The position numbers and the translations under genes were made by a program. A stretch of DNA of 51,168 nucleotides from Mycobacterium sp. (GTDB lineage: Bacteria > Actinomycetota > Actinomycetes > Mycobacteriales > Mycobacteriaceae): assembly GCA_023264735.1 (NCBI GenBank), contig JAHFVD010000014.1, positions 96,548 through 147,715 of the forward strand, given 5' to 3'. This document shows, piece by piece, positions 27,038 through 35,643 of this stretch (positions within the stretch are counted from its first letter, which is position 1; the number at the start of each line of letters is the position of its first letter). The notes below the pieces were generated by a model. The model saw only the letters and a list, made by a program, of their open reading frames with translations, ran no database searches and had not been told where the DNA came from.

Positions 27038-28503
27038 ATCTGTTCGCCACCCTGGATCAGGCCGCTGCCCGATTCGGTGACCGCGGCGCGGTCTACCGCG
27101 GCGAGCAGCAGCTGCACACCTGGAGTCAGCTGCGGGAGCGTGCACTGCGGCTGGCCGCGTCGTTGCGCCAGACCTACAAACCCGGACAGCGGATCGCGAT
27201 CGCCAGCGAGAACCGCGCCGAGATCGTCGAAGTGTTCTACGGGGTGTGGGCCGCCGAGTGCGTCGTCGTCCCGGTCAACTTCAAGCTGCATCCCCGCGAG
27301 ATGGTGCAGATCCTCGAAGACTCCGGAGCAGCAACGGTATTCGCATCGCCGAAGATCGCAGCAGAGCTGACACCGGACTCCCCTGTCGTCGTCGAGCTGA
27401 TCGGCGGGCCGGACTACGAACAGCTCTTCAGTGCGCCGCCGGCAGCAATCCCCTCGACCGACCCCTCGACACTGGCCTGGCTGTTCTACACCAGCGGCAC
27501 CACCGGTCGCTCCAAGGGCGCGATGCTGTCACATCGCAACCTCACCGCGATGACGGTGGCGCATCTGGCCGATATCGACTCCCCCGATGAGAACTGCAGC
27601 CTGCTGCACGCCGCCCCGATGTCGCACGGCTCGGGGCTCTACATCGCCCCGTATGTCCTGCGTGGCGCCCGCCAGGTGGTGCCCGCATCGGGCGCTTTCG
27701 ATCCCGACGAGTTCCTCGACCTGTGCGGCGCGCACCCGGGCTCGTCAGCCTTCTTGGCGCCCACCATGATTGCGCGTCTCGTCGGGACCGGACGCAACGC
27801 GCCTGCCACGCTGCGCACGATCGTCTACGGCGGGGGCCCGATGTACGTCGACAGCCTCAAGAAGGCGATGGCGGCGTTCGGGCCGATCTTCGCCCAGATC
27901 TACGGCCAGGGCGAAGCGCCCATGACGATCACCGGATTGCGCCGTGCCGATCACGATTCGGACGACGACGCGATCCTCGGTTCGGTGGGCTATCCCCGCT
28001 CCGGAGTCGAGGTTGCGGTGTTGGGCGAGGACGACGAGCCCGCCGCACCCGGACAGATCGGCGAGATCGCGTGCCGCGGCGATGTGGTGATGTCCGGGTA
28101 CTGGAACAACGCCGACGCGACCCGCGAGACATTGAAGGACGGCTGGCTCTACACCGGCGACATGGGCTCGTATGACCAGCGGGGCTACCTGATGCTGCGG
28201 GACCGCTCCAAGGATGTGGTGATCAGCGGCGGCAGCAATATCTATCCGCGGGAGGTCGAGGAGGCGCTGCTGGAGCATCCGGGTGTGACCGAGGCCTGTG
28301 TGGTCGGCGCACCCGACCCCGAGTGGGGCGAGGTCGTCGTGGCCTTCATCGTCGGCACCGCCGCCGGCGACGCGCTCGACTCTCACCTGCTGGATCGGAT
28401 CGCCCGGTTCAAGCGGCCCAAGCGCTATATTTTCGTCGACGACCTGCCCAAGAACAGCTACGGCAAGGTGCTCAAACGCGAATTGCGCGCCCGGCTCCGG
28501 TAA
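27034..28503 (+). CDS. AMP-forming acyl-CoA synthetase (FadD-type), second copy
   Basis: 489 aa from GTG 27034, which overlaps the SDR stop as GTGA and gives the FadD-like N-terminus [19 protein letters not shown]. An in-frame ATG at 27022 is a less attractive alternative. Motifs: [12 protein letters not shown] near residue 150, IYGQGEAPM near 288, YTGDMG near 373, [20 protein letters not shown] near 390, and the terminal [12 protein letters not shown]. It is not a close copy of the first ligase, so this is a functional pair rather than a recent duplication. Confidence 0.92.
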   Translation: MNLFATLDQAAARFGDRGAVYRGEQQLHTWSQLRERALRLAASLRQTYKPGQRIAIASENRAEIVEVFYGVWAAECVVVPVNFKLHPREMVQILEDSGAATVFASPKIAAELTPDSPVVVELIGGPDYEQLFSAPPAAIPSTDPSTLAWLFYTSGTTGRSKGAMLSHRNLTAMTVAHLADIDSPDENCSLLHAAPMSHGSGLYIAPYVLRGARQVVPASGAFDPDEFLDLCGAHPGSSAFLAPTMIARLVGTGRNAPATLRTIVYGGGPMYVDSLKKAMAAFGPIFAQIYGQGEAPMTITGLRRADHDSDDDAILGSVGYPRSGVEVAVLGEDDEPAAPGQIGEIACRGDVVMSGYWNNADATRETLKDGWLYTGDMGSYDQRGYLMLRDRSKDVVISGGSNIYPREVEEALLEHPGVTEACVVGAPDPEWGEVVVAFIVGTAAGDALDSHLLDRIARFKRPKRYIFVDDLPKNSYGKVLKRELRARLR

Positions 28504-28520
28504 CCACATTCTCCTCTGCA

Positions 28521-28526
28521 TAGAAT
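28521..28526 (+). promoter_or_regulatory. -10 box candidate TAGAAT for a leaderless crotonase mRNA
   Basis: TAGAAT lies at -12 to -7 relative to the A of ATG 28533, the exact spacing of a mycobacterial leaderless promoter. No ribosome site precedes the ATG, which supports the assignment. Confidence 0.55.
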
Positions 28527-28532
28527 GCCGCT

Positions 28533-29444
28533 ATGCCCCAGGATTACCGCTTCCTCACCTATGAAGAGCTCGACGAAGGCCGCATCGCGCGCATCATGCT
28601 CAACCGTCCCGAGGCGCGCAACGCTCAGAACCGCGGCCTGCTGGTGGAACTCAACGAGGCGTTCCTGCGGGCCGAGGCCGACGACAAGGTCCGCGTGGTC
28701 ATCCTCGGCGGTCATGGCCCGATGTTCTCCTCCGGCCACGACCTCGGGTCGGCGGTGTCGCGGGCCGAACACACCCCCGGACCAGACCAGCACCCGAGCT
28801 TCCAAGTGAACGGTGCCACCCGGGAGGGTGCGGAAAGCCTGCTGCTCCAGGAGTGGCATCACTTCTTCTCCAACACCCGCCGCTGGCGCGACCTACGCAA
28901 GATCACGGTCGCGCAGGTGCACGGTGACGTCTACGCCGCCGCGTTGATGCTGATGTGGGCCTGCGATCTGATTGTGGCCGCCGAGGGCACCCGCTTCGCT
29001 GACGTGGTCGGTGCGCGGCTGGGCATGTGCGGCGTCGAGTACTTCGCCCACCCGTGGGAGTTCGGACCCCGGAAGACCAAGGAGCTGATGCTCACCGGTG
29101 ACGCGATGACGGTGGACGAGGCCTACCAACTGGGCATGATCTCCAAGGTCTTCCCGCAGGACGAGCTCGCCGACAAGACGCTGGAGTTCGCCCGCCGGAT
29201 CGCCGAGGTTCCCACCATGGCGGCGTTGCTCGCCAAGGAAGCGGTCAACCAGACGGTCGATAACATGGGCTTCTACAACGCCCTGAACGCCTGCTTCACC
29301 CTGCATCAGCTCAATCACTCGCACTGGGCGCAGGTGCACGAGAACGGCTGGCCGGTGGGCCTGGAAGAGGATGGTCTGCCGGACTGGAAGACCGCTCCGC
29401 CGATCGTGCCCGCGGTCAAGGACCAGGTCCGCGCCGAGGGCTGA
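28533..29444 (+). CDS. Crotonase-superfamily protein (enoyl-CoA hydratase-like) lacking the usual catalytic Glu pair
   Basis: 303 aa from ATG 28533. The fold signatures are clear: MLNRPEARNAQN near residue 22, SSGHDLG near 66 (oxyanion hole and CoA contact) and ACDLIVAAEGTRFAD near 145. Aligning by eye to rat enoyl-CoA hydratase, the positions of the two catalytic glutamates read Met (AALMLMW) and Val (FADVVGARLG), so simple hydration chemistry is doubtful. Crotonases also include ring hydrolases such as the mycobacterial steroid enzyme EchA20. It ends the plus-strand arm and may have its own leaderless promoter. Confidence 0.88.
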   Translation: MPQDYRFLTYEELDEGRIARIMLNRPEARNAQNRGLLVELNEAFLRAEADDKVRVVILGGHGPMFSSGHDLGSAVSRAEHTPGPDQHPSFQVNGATREGAESLLLQEWHHFFSNTRRWRDLRKITVAQVHGDVYAAALMLMWACDLIVAAEGTRFADVVGARLGMCGVEYFAHPWEFGPRKTKELMLTGDAMTVDEAYQLGMISKVFPQDELADKTLEFARRIAEVPTMAALLAKEAVNQTVDNMGFYNALNACFTLHQLNHSHWAQVHENGWPVGLEEDGLPDWKTAPPIVPAVKDQVRAEG

Positions 29445-29462
29445 GCCCACGTTATTTTTCGT

Positions 29463-29496
29463 CGCCGGCTGTGCGGTTTCGACCGCGCGGCCGGCG
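29463..29496 (+). terminator. Strong hairpin after the catabolic cluster
   Basis: A 14-bp stem (29463-29476 with 29483-29496, two G.U pairs) around the loop TTTCGA, starting 18 bp after the crotonase stop. There is no U-tract on the 3' side, as is common for mycobacterial terminators. Confidence 0.65.
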
Positions 29497-29811
29497 TCAT
29501 ATCTGCGCACCCGAGCCCGATCACGGCAAAGCACCGTTTACAGCTCACCTGAATCGATCAAGTCATTACATACTCGTCACGACCGCTCCAGGCCGATTCG
29601 CGAGGCCGACTGAGACTGCGGATCAGCCGACAATGCCGACTTGTCGAAACGCACTGGTATGGCGTTTAATTCGCATAACGCGCAAAGGTGAATCTTCCGA
29701 TTCCGTTCTGATTTCTCAGTGATACTGTTAACTGCGACACACTATTTCGCGAAACGTGGTGGAAAGCACAGACTTTGGTATACGCGCAAATTAGTTGTTA
29801 GTTTCGGCCAC
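29497..29811 (+). other. Intergenic region with AT-rich leader of the NlpC/P60-like gene
   Basis: About 315 bp without a convincing gene. From about 29640 the sequence becomes clearly AT-rich for this genome (stretches such as CGCAAATTAGTTGTTAGTTT). A possible -10 element TATACG is at 29779-29784 in a TTTGGTATACG context. A reading frame continues upstream from ATG 29812 to GTG 29719, but its composition is unlike coding DNA here, so I treat it as leader sequence. Confidence 0.4.
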
Positions 29812-30381
29812 ATGTTTGCAATCGCGACGTTGATGACTCTGATCAGTCAGGTGTCAGGCACGCCGTACATCCCCGGTGGGGACAGTCCGGCTGGCACCGA
29901 CTGCTCAGGGCTGGCCTCCTGGGTGTCCAATGTGGCCACCGGCAGGCCCGTGTACGGCAGCCGGTTCCACACCGGCAATGAGGAAGCTGCCCTCCTCGCC
30001 CGCGGATTCCACTACGGAACCGCTCCGAATTCGCTCGTGATCGGCTGGAACGGTCGCCACACCGCGGTCACGCTGCCCGACGGCACCCCGGTGTCCAGCG
30101 GCGAGGGCGGCGGCGTGCGGGTCGGCGGTGGCGGCGCCTATCAGTCGCAGTTCACCCACCACATGTACCTGCCGATGCCCGCCGACGAAATGGCCGATCC
30201 GCTGGCACCGCCGGCGCCGGACGCCCCGGATGCTCCCCCGCCGGGTGCACCCGTGTTCGTCGACGCTGTCGTCGACGCTCCGCCGCCTGGGGATCAGCCG
30301 CCACCGTCCGCCGGTGACATCGTGCCTGTCGGCGCCGAAATGGCACCGCCGCCAGCAGATCCCGCTCTCCAACCCGCCTAG
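29812..30381 (+). CDS. NlpC/P60-like cysteine peptidase domain protein
   Basis: 189 aa from ATG 29812. Residues about 15-40 hold the NlpC/P60 core GTPYIPGGDSPAGTDCSGLA with the catalytic Cys of DCSG, and a matching His is in NGRHTAVTLPDG near 85. These enzymes cut peptidoglycan stem peptides. The N-terminus (MFAIATLMTLISQVSG) is too short for a normal signal peptide, so export is unclear. The C-terminal 60 residues are Pro/Ala/Asp-rich. The start is uncertain, since the frame is open to 29719. It converges with the ferredoxin gene 15 bp away. Confidence 0.7.
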   Translation: MFAIATLMTLISQVSGTPYIPGGDSPAGTDCSGLASWVSNVATGRPVYGSRFHTGNEEAALLARGFHYGTAPNSLVIGWNGRHTAVTLPDGTPVSSGEGGGVRVGGGGAYQSQFTHHMYLPMPADEMADPLAPPAPDAPDAPPPGAPVFVDAVVDAPPPGDQPPPSAGDIVPVGAEMAPPPADPALQPA

Positions 30382-30396
30382 AAGGCCCTGCGGCAC

Positions 30397-30606
<210 letters not shown>

Positions 30607-30616
30607 ACCGCGATCG

Positions 30617-31831
30617 TCAGGGGTTGATGGTGTTCTCGCCGACCTGACGGCCCCACACGTATTCGGTGAGCAACGGCTGGCCGAGCTCGAAGTGGTTGTA
30701 CGGGGCGATCGACGCGCCGTCGTCGACCACCAGATACGGCGCCGGCCAGAAGTTGCGGTCAACCGTCTGCCAGCACCCGGGCGCCCCACCAGGGCCGCCC
30801 TGGCCGTTGGTTCGCGGCAGATTGTCCGGATAGACATAGGGATTCGGCGCACCGAGGAACTCGGTCACCGTATCGAGCGAATATCCGTTGCCGCCGAAAG
30901 CGGCCAATGCTGCCGGGGATGCCTGGGCGATGTTGCGCAGTCCGCAGAAGAGTTCGGGGCTGTACTTGTCGAGCAGGCGGGTGCTGGTCACCAGGTCCGC
31001 CATCGCACGCACGAAATAGGGGTGGCCGCGTTCGAAGATGTCGGCACCGGTGTTGCCGAACCCGATGGAGGCCAGCAGCGCGGCGTCGATGTCTTTCTGC
31101 TGCGCGTTCAGCGAGTGCGCGGTGACGGTCAGGTTATCGAGCGCGTTCCACAGGTCAGGGCTGGCCTTGGTGTAGACGTCGGCCAGGTCGGACAGCCGCT
31201 GGATGTCCTGACGGATCTGCGGCATCTGCGGGTTGACGTCGTCGAGCACCGCGTTGCCGTTGACGATCGACTGCCCGAACTTGGTGCCAAGGCCGCCCAG
31301 CGCCTCGGCGGTCGCCGACAGCGTGAGATTGAGCTTGACCGGGTCCACCTTTTCGGCGATCGAGGTGACCGTCTCGAAGAGTGTGTTGAACTCGGTGGTG
31401 ACCGAGGATGCGTCGATGACGGTCGAACTGCTCATCCGGGCGGCGGATGGGTTCTTCGGCGTCGACAACGCCACATACTTGTTCCCGAACACCGTGCTGG
31501 CTCTGATGTCCGCGTGCGCGTTGGCCGGAATGCTGGGCAGATAGCGGGGGTCGACGTCGAGTGTCACTTTCGCGATCGTCTTACCGTCGCGCTCGGCCGA
31601 GGCCACCTTTCCCACCCGCCCGATGATCACCCCGTTGTAGGTGACCTTCGAACCCGCATCCATCACCAGGCCCGCCCGATCGGAGACCATGGTCAGCGCT
31701 GTCCGCGGTGAGAGGTCACCGCGGAATTGCAGATAGATGAGCGTGACGACGCCGACGATCACGACCAGGAACAGCATGCCCGCGGTCTTGAGCGGGGGCC
31801 GGTCGCGCCACCTGCTCACCGCAGCGCCCAA
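30617..31831 (-). CDS. Stand-alone MCE (mammalian cell entry) family protein, MceA-like
   Basis: 404 aa from TTG 31831 (GTG 31819 is an equally possible start). Residues about 15-37 form one membrane anchor (LKTAGMLFLVVIVGVVTLIY). A MlaD/MCE domain follows (about 40-120, GSKVTYNGVIIGRVGKV and STVFGNKYVAL), then a long helical region as in MceA. Mce proteins build substrate-binding tubes for lipid import and are normally encoded as sets of six with two YrbE permeases. Neither is present here, so this is an orphan Mce protein, perhaps a substitute subunit for another complex. A perfect inverted repeat lies upstream at 31914-31932. Confidence 0.88.
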   Translation of the reverse strand: MGAAVSRWRDRPPLKTAGMLFLVVIVGVVTLIYLQFRGDLSPRTALTMVSDRAGLVMDAGSKVTYNGVIIGRVGKVASAERDGKTIAKVTLDVDPRYLPSIPANAHADIRASTVFGNKYVALSTPKNPSAARMSSSTVIDASSVTTEFNTLFETVTSIAEKVDPVKLNLTLSATAEALGGLGTKFGQSIVNGNAVLDDVNPQMPQIRQDIQRLSDLADVYTKASPDLWNALDNLTVTAHSLNAQQKDIDAALLASIGFGNTGADIFERGHPYFVRAMADLVTSTRLLDKYSPELFCGLRNIAQASPAALAAFGGNGYSLDTVTEFLGAPNPYVYPDNLPRTNGQGGPGGAPGCWQTVDRNFWPAPYLVVDDGASIAPYNHFELGQPLLTEYVWGRQVGENTINP

Positions 31832-31913
31832 CTGTCGGGGTCGTCATCCCGCGGCCAACCGCCGGACATGTCGCCTCCTGAGCCCCGACCCCCGAGCGAA
31901 AAGGATCCCGCCA

Positions 31914-31932
31914 CACTGACTCCTGGTCAGTG
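31914..31932. promoter_or_regulatory. Inverted repeat CACTGAC-N5-GTCAGTG
   Basis: Perfect 7-bp arms around TCCTG, about 83 bp upstream of the mce-like TTG start. The form is typical of a TetR-family operator. No regulator gene is adjacent. Confidence 0.5.
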
Positions 31933-32029
31933 AGGCGAACCACAGGAATGTACCCGATTTTGTACCCCGGGTGAACGGCATCGGCGCAATTCGCCGCATT
32001 GACTATTGCCGAATTCAAATGTTGAAGTC

Positions 32030-32042
32030 GTCAATAATTGAC
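32030..32042. promoter_or_regulatory. Palindrome GTCAATAATTGAC upstream of aceA
   Basis: A perfect 13-bp palindrome (6-bp arms, one central base) about 284 bp upstream of the aceA ATG. It lies in the AT-rich patch where a promoter would be expected, which makes it a candidate regulator site; the regulator is unknown. Confidence 0.4.
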
Positions 32043-32325
32043 GCGACACCCATTGAGTCATGGAAATCCCTGAACCGCAGGGCGTTCCGGGGCGCAATCG
32101 CAATTCCACGACCGCTCCCGGATAACCCACCCCAACGCGGCCCACCACATTTGCTGGGTGGCGGGCTCCCCTTCCATTGGCATCGAGTCGGTGGCCGGTG
32201 AATGGCCATGCCGACTGTGAGGCTGCGCCAAACCCACTCCGGCCGGAGGTGGAGTCGGGATAATCGAAATCGCCGCCCGGGAGTCATCGCCGGGGCGATC
32301 CAGCTCAGCGAGGAGCGTGAGACCT

Positions 32326-34629
32326 ATGTCCATCATCGAAGCGGACGCCGCGACCCAGTCACCGTTCGACCGTGAGGTCGCCGAGACACAGCGATACTTC
32401 GACAGTCCGCGGTTCGAGGGGATCACTCGGCTCTACACCGCACGACAGGTCGTCGAACAGCGCGGCACGATTCCGGTCGACCACACCGTCGCGCGTGAGG
32501 CCGCCACCGCCTTCCACAAGCGTCTGCGCGAGCTCTTCGCCGTCAAGAAGAGCATCACCACGTTCGGCCCGTACTCGCCGGGCCAGGCGGTGACGATGAA
32601 GCGGATGGGTATCGAGGGCATCTACCTCGGCGGGTGGGCGACGTCGGCGAAGGGTTCGACCACCGAAGACCCCGGCCCCGACCTCGCCAGCTATCCGTTG
32701 AGTCAGGTGCCCGACGAAGCCGCCGGGCTGGTGCGCGCGCTGCTGACCGCCGACCGCAACCAGCAGTACCTGCGCCTGCAGATGACCCCCGAACAGCGTG
32801 CAGCACAGCCTGCTGTCGACTACCGCCCGTTCATCGTCGCCGATGCCGACACCGGGCACGGCGGTGATCCCCACGTGCGCAACCTGATTCGGCGATTTGT
32901 CGAGGCCGGTGTGCCCGGCTATCACATCGAGGACCAGCGCCCCGGCACCAAGAAGTGCGGCCATCAGGGCGGCAAGGTCCTGGTGCCGTCCGACGAGCAG
33001 CTCAAGCGGCTCAACACCGCCCGCTTCCAGCTCGACATCATGAATGTGCCCGGCCTCATCGTCGCCCGTACCGACGCCGAGGCGGCCAACCTCATCGACA
33101 GCCGAGCCGACGAGCGCGATCAACCGTTCGTGCTCGGGGCCACCAACCTCAAGGTCCCGCCGTACAAGTCCTGCTTCCTGGCGATGGTGCGGGGGTTCTA
33201 CGAGGCCGGGGTCACCGAACTCAACGGGCATCTGCTCTACGCGCTGCCCGAAGGCGAGTACGCGGCGGCCGACGCATGGCTACAGCGCCAGGGCATCTTC
33301 GACCTGATCGCCGCCCAGGCCGCCGCCTGGCGTGACGGCCAGGAGCGTTCGCTGGATTCCCTGTTCGACAAGGTCGAGTCGAAGTTCGTCTCCGCCTGGC
33401 AGGACGACGCCGGGCTGGACACCTACGGCGACGCGGTGGCCGAGCTGCTGAAGTTCCGCGAGGGTGAGGGCGAGCCGCACGAGATGAGCGCCGCGGATTG
33501 GCTCACGTTCGCCAAAACCGCATCGCTGTACACCGCGAGGGAGAAGGCCCGCGAATTGGGCGTGGACGCGCCGTGGGACCCCGAGCGCGCCAAGACCCCC
33601 GAAGGCTACTACCAGGTGCGCGGTGGCATCCCCTATGCGATCGCGAAATCCCTTGCGGCAGCGCCATTTGCGGATCTGCTCTGGATGGAGACCAAGACCG
33701 CCGACCTGGCCGACGCCCGCGAGTTCGCCGAAGCAGTGCACGCGGTGTATCCGGACAAGATGCTGGCCTACAACCTCTCCCCCTCGTTCAACTGGGACAC
33801 CACCGGGATGAGCGACGAGGAGATGCGCGCCTTCCCCGAAGAGCTGGCCAAGATGGGCTTCGTCTTCAACTTCATGACCTACGGCGGTCACCAGATCGAC
33901 GGCGTCGCGGCCGAGGAATTCGCCACCGCACTGCGTCAGGACGGCATGCTGGCGCTGGCCCGGCTGCAGCGCAAGATGCGCCTGGTCGAATCGCCCTACC
34001 GCACACCGCAAACCCTGGTGGGCGGCCCGCGCAGCGATGCCGCACTGGCGGCGTCGTCGGGCCGCACCGCGACCACGAAATCGATGGGCAAGGGCTCCAC
34101 GCAGCACCAGCATCTGGTGCAGACCGAGGTGCCCAAGAAACTTCTCGAAGAGTGGCTGGCGCTCTGGAACGAGCACTATCAACTCGGCGAGAAGCTACGG
34201 GTAACGCTGCGGCCACGCCGGGCCGGTGGCGAGGTGCTCGAGCTCGGTATCTGGGGCACCAAGGATGACGGTGGCGAGGAGGAGCTGCTGGCCAACGTGC
34301 TGGTCGACCCGATCAAGGACCGACACGGCCGCAGCATTCTCACAGTGCGCGACCAGAACACCTTTGCCGAGAAGCTGCGCCAGAAGCGCCTGATGACGCT
34401 GATCCACCTGTGGATGGTGCACCGGTTCAAGGCCGACGCCGTGTACTACGTGACGCCGACCGAGGACAACATCTATCAGGCCGACAAGATGAAGGCGCAC
34501 GGCATCTTCAGCGATGTGCACAAGGACGTCGGCGAGATCATCGTCGCCGATGTCAATCCCGACCGGATCGCCGAGCTGCTCGATCCCGACCGGGCCGCAC
34601 TCAAGCGACTCATCGCCAAAGAGGACTGA
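32326..34629 (+). CDS. aceA: Isocitrate lyase 2 (long form)
   Basis: 767 aa from ATG 32326, with GAGGAG 10 nt upstream (a GTG at 32317 is too close to that site). The catalytic motif is KKCGHQGGK (residues 209-217, nucleophile Cys211), preceded by the metal site [10 protein letters not shown] near 172. The length matches the mycobacterial long isozyme (ICL2/AceA, about 760 aa), which has extra helical and C-terminal domains compared with the 430-aa form. It splits isocitrate to glyoxylate and succinate and also works in the methylcitrate cycle, so it supports growth on fatty acids and propionyl-CoA-yielding substrates. That suits the nearby lipid/ring catabolic cluster. A large terminator follows. 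Confidence 0.97.
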   Translation: MSIIEADAATQSPFDREVAETQRYFDSPRFEGITRLYTARQVVEQRGTIPVDHTVAREAATAFHKRLRELFAVKKSITTFGPYSPGQAVTMKRMGIEGIYLGGWATSAKGSTTEDPGPDLASYPLSQVPDEAAGLVRALLTADRNQQYLRLQMTPEQRAAQPAVDYRPFIVADADTGHGGDPHVRNLIRRFVEAGVPGYHIEDQRPGTKKCGHQGGKVLVPSDEQLKRLNTARFQLDIMNVPGLIVARTDAEAANLIDSRADERDQPFVLGATNLKVPPYKSCFLAMVRGFYEAGVTELNGHLLYALPEGEYAAADAWLQRQGIFDLIAAQAAAWRDGQERSLDSLFDKVESKFVSAWQDDAGLDTYGDAVAELLKFREGEGEPHEMSAADWLTFAKTASLYTAREKARELGVDAPWDPERAKTPEGYYQVRGGIPYAIAKSLAAAPFADLLWMETKTADLADAREFAEAVHAVYPDKMLAYNLSPSFNWDTTGMSDEEMRAFPEELAKMGFVFNFMTYGGHQIDGVAAEEFATALRQDGMLALARLQRKMRLVESPYRTPQTLVGGPRSDAALAASSGRTATTKSMGKGSTQHQHLVQTEVPKKLLEEWLALWNEHYQLGEKLRVTLRPRRAGGEVLELGIWGTKDDGGEEELLANVLVDPIKDRHGRSILTVRDQNTFAEKLRQKRLMTLIHLWMVHRFKADAVYYVTPTEDNIYQADKMKAHGIFSDVHKDVGEIIVADVNPDRIAELLDPDRAALKRLIAKED

Positions 34630-34630
34630 A

Positions 34631-34698
34631 CCCGCGCCCAACGTCGAGTTGTTGTCGGCGATTCGGCAATTTCGCGACCAGAACTCGACGGTCGCGGG
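34631..34698 (+). terminator. Terminator after aceA
   Basis: Nested inverted repeats: CCCGCG (34631-34636) pairs with CGCGGG (34693-34698), and CGTCGAGTT (34642-34650) pairs with AACTCGACG (34682-34690). A CTTTTCT run follows directly. The 31-nt loop is unusually long. Confidence 0.65.
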
Positions 34699-34958
34699 CT
34701 TTTCTGCGCACCGGACGGAAGTTCGCTGACGTCTCTGGAGCGAACTGAAATGCCGATGGTATCGGTACGGATTCGGTTAGGTGAACAAAAGATGAACATG
34801 CAGTTCAGCGTCTAGATCTGGAATTCCTTCCGGCCGTGACGCAGGGCCGTGACGCGTCGTCGACAGCAACATCCCATACCGTCGGTGGCCGGCCTCTCGA
34901 CCAGTCCGGCACCGGACAGAAGATAGCGAACGGTGTTCATTCGCCGGAAGTGGCCAGG
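34699..34958. other. Intergenic region between aceA terminator and secreted M15-like gene
   Basis: No gene is seen. It contains an inverted repeat GTTCGCT/AGCGAAC (34721-34727 and 34739-34745, 11-nt spacer) and a direct repeat of GGCCGTGACGC at 34832-34842 and 34845-34855 (period 13 bp). Confidence 0.4.
34832..34855 (+). repeat. Direct repeat GGCCGTGACGC x2
   Basis: Two exact 11-bp copies two bases apart, about 115 bp upstream of the next gene. They might be an activator site or a chance duplication. Confidence 0.4.
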
Positions 34959-34964
34959 TAGAGT
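34959..34964 (+). promoter_or_regulatory. -10 box candidate TAGAGT
   Basis: TAGAGT fits TANNNT and ends 7 nt before GTG 34972. It supports that start as leaderless rather than the in-frame GTG at 34933, which would lie upstream of the promoter. Confidence 0.5.
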
Positions 34965-34971
34965 GCCGTCC

Positions 34972-35643
34972 GTGGGCAGACACCGGTTAGCCAAGCCGAG
35001 GCGCCGCTGGTCGGTCTCCGTGGCTGCGCTCGCCGCACTTCCGGTGGCCGGCATCCTCACCGCCAGCTCCGGCGCCCTGCCCACCAAGGTCACCCCACAA
35101 GGCAGCCTCGAGTGCTGCGCCAAACTCGTGGCCGCCAACCCCGTCGACATGAGCAAGGCGTCGATCAGCGGGCACTACATCGTCATGACCCAGGCTGATC
35201 TGGTGGCCAGCAGAAGCGCGGTCAACCGCAGCACCCTACGTGCGCTCCCGGCGGGGGTCGGTATCGAACAGGGCCTGCAAATCAAGACGATCCTGGCCGA
35301 GCGACTCGTCAGCGCCTACTTCCCTGAGATCCACAACATCGGTGGTGTCCGGCCCGATTACTTGAAGTGGCATCCGATGGGAATGGCCATCGACGTGATG
35401 ATCCCGAACTACCAGACCCCGGAAGGCAAAGAGCTGGGCGACCGCATCGCGGCCTTCGCTCTGGCCAACGCCGATCGGCTCTCGCTGAACCACGTGATCT
35501 GGCGGCGCATCATGTACGACAAGAGCGGGAAGCCCTTCCTGATGGGCAATCTCGGTTCCGATGACGCCAATCACTACACTCATGTGCACATCGCCACCGA
35601 CGGTGGCGGCTATCCCACCGGTGGCGAGAGTTATTTTGGCTGA
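34972..35643 (+). CDS. Secreted M15/VanY-like metallopeptidase-fold protein
   Basis: 223 aa from GTG 34972. A basic N-terminus (GRHRLAKPRRRW) leads into a signal peptide core (SVSVAALAALPVAGIL). The C-terminal domain has the zinc-ligand pattern of D-Ala-D-Ala peptidase-like folds: HPMGMAIDVMIP near residue 127 (His and Asp) and HYTHVHIATDGG near 205. The mycobacterial family with this ending is often described by structure as ARB-07466-like. A role in peptidoglycan turnover is likely but the substrate is unproven. Its stop overlaps the next secreted protein by 8 bp. Confidence 0.75.
   Translation: MGRHRLAKPRRRWSVSVAALAALPVAGILTASSGALPTKVTPQGSLECCAKLVAANPVDMSKASISGHYIVMTQADLVASRSAVNRSTLRALPAGVGIEQGLQIKTILAERLVSAYFPEIHNIGGVRPDYLKWHPMGMAIDVMIPNYQTPEGKELGDRIAAFALANADRLSLNHVIWRRIMYDKSGKPFLMGNLGSDDANHYTHVHIATDGGGYPTGGESYFG

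Larger units (their letters stand above)
31832..32325. other. Divergent intergenic region between mce-like gene and aceA
   Basis: About 494 bp with no convincing gene. It holds two clear inverted repeats (31914-31932 and 32030-32042, listed separately) and a moderately AT-rich patch at 31980-32050. GAGGAG at 32310-32315 is the ribosome site of aceA. No riboswitch-like fold was recognised. Confidence 0.5.

Noticed and set aside
29719..29811. N-terminal extension of the NlpC/P60-like protein from GTG 29719
   Set aside because: The added 31 codons are AT-rich and codon use is unlike the rest of the gene; more likely leader DNA, although not excluded.
30822..30833. TTGTCCGGATAG, a 10/12 match to the GntR operator candidate
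   Set aside because: It lies well inside the Mce coding sequence, away from any start, and is probably chance.
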